64,000 bases of DNA, from the NCBI GenBank assembly GCA_963767645.1, contig CAVYEW010000001.1:62001-126000 (forward strand). The letters run 5' to 3'. The notes under the pieces were generated by a model that was not told where the DNA came from, did not search any database, and saw only the letters and a list, made by a program, of their open reading frames with translations. Source of the DNA: DATFDN01 sp963767645. GTDB taxonomy: Bacteria > Pseudomonadota > Alphaproteobacteria > Acetobacterales > Acetobacteraceae. Shown piece after piece: positions 62,239-64,000 of the stretch (position 1 is the first letter of the stretch; each line of letters starts with the position of its first letter). A program made the position numbers and the translations under genes.

Positions 62239-62534
62239 CGCGCCAGTTGCTGAAGCTGACGCTGGTCTGGGCCTTCCTGATGGCCATCGCCGGCGGGGAG
62301 TTCCTGGTCAGCGGGATGCAGATGCACATCGCGAACCGGCCCGTCCTGCTGTTCTTCGCCGGCGTGATGCTGTTCACCGTGGCGATGGCGTTCATGCATC
62401 TGGGCAGCGCCCCGGTCGTGGCGAAGGGCTTCGCCGTCGCCGGCGTGTTCTGGCTGATCGTGCTGCTGGGGTTTGGCAGCGCCGACATACTGACCCGAAA
62501 CTGGTATCCGGTGCAGCACTATAATCCCTACTGA
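62235..62534 (+). CDS. coxD: Cytochrome c oxidase subunit IV, prokaryotic type
   Basis: A 99-residue protein with three helices: LLKLTLVWAFLMAIAGGEFL, PVLLFFAGVMLFTVAMAFMH and KGFAVAGVFWLIVLLGFGSA. It closes with TRNWYPVQHYNPY. It is the last gene of the operon, and its start overlaps coxC by 4 bases. Such subunits stabilise caa3-type oxidases. Confidence 0.85.
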   Translation: MTRQLLKLTLVWAFLMAIAGGEFLVSGMQMHIANRPVLLFFAGVMLFTVAMAFMHLGSAPVVAKGFAVAGVFWLIVLLGFGSADILTRNWYPVQHYNPY

Positions 62535-62688
62535 CGGCGATCATTCCTCCGGTTCAAGACCGCGAGACGCGCCTGCAACGCAACGGGCGCCTCTACGTTT
62601 CCTGTAAAGTGGCGGTCCTTGGCCGTGCCTGCGAAAGGCGCGCGGAGGCCGCTCACCTTTCGGCTGTAGCCAATAGACGAGGTCTAAG

Positions 62689-63507
62689 ATGAACAGAGTG
62701 ACGCTTCTTGGTGTGGCCGGACTGGCCGCATCGCTGGTCGCCGTGCCGGTGTACGCGCAAAACGCGGGTGGCACCACCGCTGCCGGGAATGGTGGGGCCG
62801 CGAATAATCCGTCCAGCTACACCAATGGCGGCAACACCGCCGCAGGGGCCGGCGCGACCGACAATGCCGGGACGGGAGCGGACAATGCCGCGCTCGTGGG
62901 CAATGGCCACTATGCCAATGTCGGGTTCGGCAGCTACTCGGCCGAGCAGACTTATATCACGAACAATAATGGCAATAACGGCGGCAACGGCGGTGGCAAT
63001 AACGGCGGCAATAACGCCAACAACAACAATAACTGGCGCCCGGCGCAGCGCAACCCGGTACTGGCGGACAATGGCGACGCACGGGCGAGCAAGGTGGTCG
63101 GGACCGCGGTGTATAACGCCAACAACCAGAAGCTCGGCTCGATCGACGACATCCTGATCGGCACCAACGGCGTGTGGGCCGTGATCTCCACCAATAACAA
63201 GCAGGTGGCGGTGAAGTTCGGCGATCTGATGTTCGGCAATGCGTCCAACATGGGCGACGACAAGATCGTGATTCCCCAGGAGACGCAGGCGCGGCTCAAC
63301 ACCCTGCCGGCCTTCCACTATGACGTGACGAATTATCAAGGAGTGAACGCCAACAACTTCGGTGCCAACAACTTTGCCGCGAACGCCGGCGCGCCCGGTG
63401 CCCCCGGTGCAGGCGACAACAACACCAGTGGCGGCGGCATGGGGGCCGGCGGCACTGTCGGCGGCAACGGCGTAGGCGCCGGCACCGGCACCGGCAACAA
63501 CCGCTAA
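62689..63507 (+). CDS. Exported Asn/Gly-rich PRC-barrel protein
   Basis: A 272-residue protein with signal peptide MNRVTLLGVAGLAASLVAVP (cleaved after VYA). The first 110 mature residues are repeats of N, G and A with runs of up to five Asn. A PRC-barrel follows: ASKVVGTAVYNANNQKLGSI, then IDDILIGTNGVWAVISTNN and VAVKFGDLMFGNASNMGDDK. The tail is again Gly/Asn-rich. PRC-barrels bind protein or RNA; here it is likely at the outer envelope. GAGGTCTAAG precedes the ATG. Confidence 0.8.
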   Translation: MNRVTLLGVAGLAASLVAVPVYAQNAGGTTAAGNGGAANNPSSYTNGGNTAAGAGATDNAGTGADNAALVGNGHYANVGFGSYSAEQTYITNNNGNNGGNGGGNNGGNNANNNNNWRPAQRNPVLADNGDARASKVVGTAVYNANNQKLGSIDDILIGTNGVWAVISTNNKQVAVKFGDLMFGNASNMGDDKIVIPQETQARLNTLPAFHYDVTNYQGVNANNFGANNFAANAGAPGAPGAGDNNTSGGGMGAGGTVGGNGVGAGTGTGNNR

Positions 63508-63517
63508 GTCCTGGCGA

Positions 63518-63545
63518 CCGGCTGGCAGCCCAAACTGCCAGCCGG
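63518..63545 (+). terminator. Perfect 11-bp hairpin terminator after the PRC-barrel gene
   Basis: CCGGCTGGCAG (63518-63528) and CTGCCAGCCGG (63535-63545) are exact reverse complements around the loop CCCAAA. It starts 11 bases after the stop. The following sequence is GCGGCCTTTGCC, so there is no clear T tract, but the stem is strong. Confidence 0.75.
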
Positions 63546-63569
63546 CGGCCTTTGCCGAGTTCGTCCGGA

Positions 63570-64000
63570 ATGCAAGCCTGTGACCCAAATGGACCCCTCG
63601 CGGGGGTCCGTGTCATCGATCTCACGACCGTCGTGCTGGGGCCGTTCGCCACGCAGATCCTGGGCGACATGGGTGCCGATGTCGTGAAGATCGAGGCGCC
63701 CAGTGGGGATACGACCCGGCAGATCGGCCCCAGTCGCACCCCGGGCATGGGCTCCTACTTCGCCAACCTGAACCGCAACAAGCGGAGCGTGGTGCTCGAC
63801 CTGAAATGCCCGGCGGGGCGGGCCGCCCTGTTGCGACTGATCGACGGCGCCGATGTCGTTGTCCATAACATGCGGCTGGGCGCCGCCGAGCGGCTCGGCC
63901 TCGACTATCCCAGTCTCGCCGCCCGCAATCCGGGGCTGATCCATGCCTGTGCGACCGGCTTCCGGCCGGATAGCGACCGACGCGAGGCACCTGCCTTCGA
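63570..64000 (+). CDS. Family III CoA-transferase (CaiB/BaiF-like), N-terminal part
   Basis: The first 143 codons of a plus-strand gene, cut by the window edge. It starts MQACDPNGPLAGVRVIDLTT, then VLGPFATQILGDMGADVVKI and NRNKRSVVLDLKCPAGRAAL, typical of the CaiB/BaiF family. It would move CoA between organic acids. Its substrate cannot be told. No good ribosome site is seen near the ATG at 63570. Confidence 0.85.
   Translation, partial: MQACDPNGPLAGVRVIDLTTVVLGPFATQILGDMGADVVKIEAPSGDTTRQIGPSRTPGMGSYFANLNRNKRSVVLDLKCPAGRAALLRLIDGADVVVHNMRLGAAERLGLDYPSLAARNPGLIHACATGFRPDSDRREAPAF

Noticed and set aside
62940..63030. Repetitive AAC/GGC stretch as a possible CRISPR or tandem array
   Set aside because: The units are codons for Asn and Gly inside an exported protein; there are no fixed-length spacers.

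Overview
The window is a GC-rich stretch of a bacterial chromosome that looks like an alphaproteobacterium, most likely Rhodospirillales and possibly Acetobacteraceae. This rests on the complete nuoA-N operon preceded by an HU gene and tRNAs, the chain nuoN-coaX-rnj-DUF1467-proS-lolC-lolD, the short proline-tRNA ligase, the IS1380-type transposase and the PQQ dehydrogenase. I did not run any database search; family names come from motifs and recognised sequence.

Layout. 1-9.7 kb: end of a sugar-nucleotide/glycosyltransferase pair, topoisomerase IB, a DUF4142 protein, a DUF255 thioredoxin-like protein, an alkyltransferase/quinone-oxidoreductase pair, an MFS transporter and an HtrA protease. 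9.9-13.2 kb: an acquired, partly decayed island with a frameshifted IS1380-type transposase, unrecognised genes of clearly lower GC, and a small leftover piece of a DUF1254/DUF1214 gene cut on both sides. 13.4-18.1 kb: cytochrome b561, CHRD protein, dnaE. 18.2-25.6 kb: accessory genes (sulfotransferase, LVIVD-repeat protein, PQQ dehydrogenase, cytochrome c, MFS exporter, MmyB-type regulator, NTF2-like protein, small secreted protein) lying between dnaE and lolD.

25.7-47.0 kb is one long minus-strand housekeeping block read HU - tRNA-Val - tRNA-Asp - nuoA to nuoN - coaX - rnj - DUF1467 - proS - lolC - lolD. It gives complex I, a CoA-synthesis kinase, RNA turnover, prolyl-tRNA synthesis and lipoprotein export. 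47.2-51.4 kb holds a sugar dehydrogenase of the SDR type, an atypical ClC channel with a CBS-like tail, and Ku.

51.5-62.5 kb is a plus-strand respiratory operon: alternative complex III (actA-F), a one-helix protein of unknown role, and a caa3-type, A2-class cytochrome oxidase (coxB, coxA, coxC, coxD). All nine junctions from actB to coxD overlap by 4-8 bases. Together with complex I this is a quinol to cytochrome c to oxygen chain without a bc1 complex. actB, however, is read in three segments because of two single-base frameshifts, so either the assembly has errors or the complex is broken. The window ends with an Asn/Gly-rich PRC-barrel protein, a strong terminator hairpin and the start of a family III CoA-transferase.

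The most interesting new signal is a 22-base, 18/22-identical element found in the same orientation 72 and 76 bases upstream of two genes flanking the MmyB-type regulator. It is a good operator candidate.
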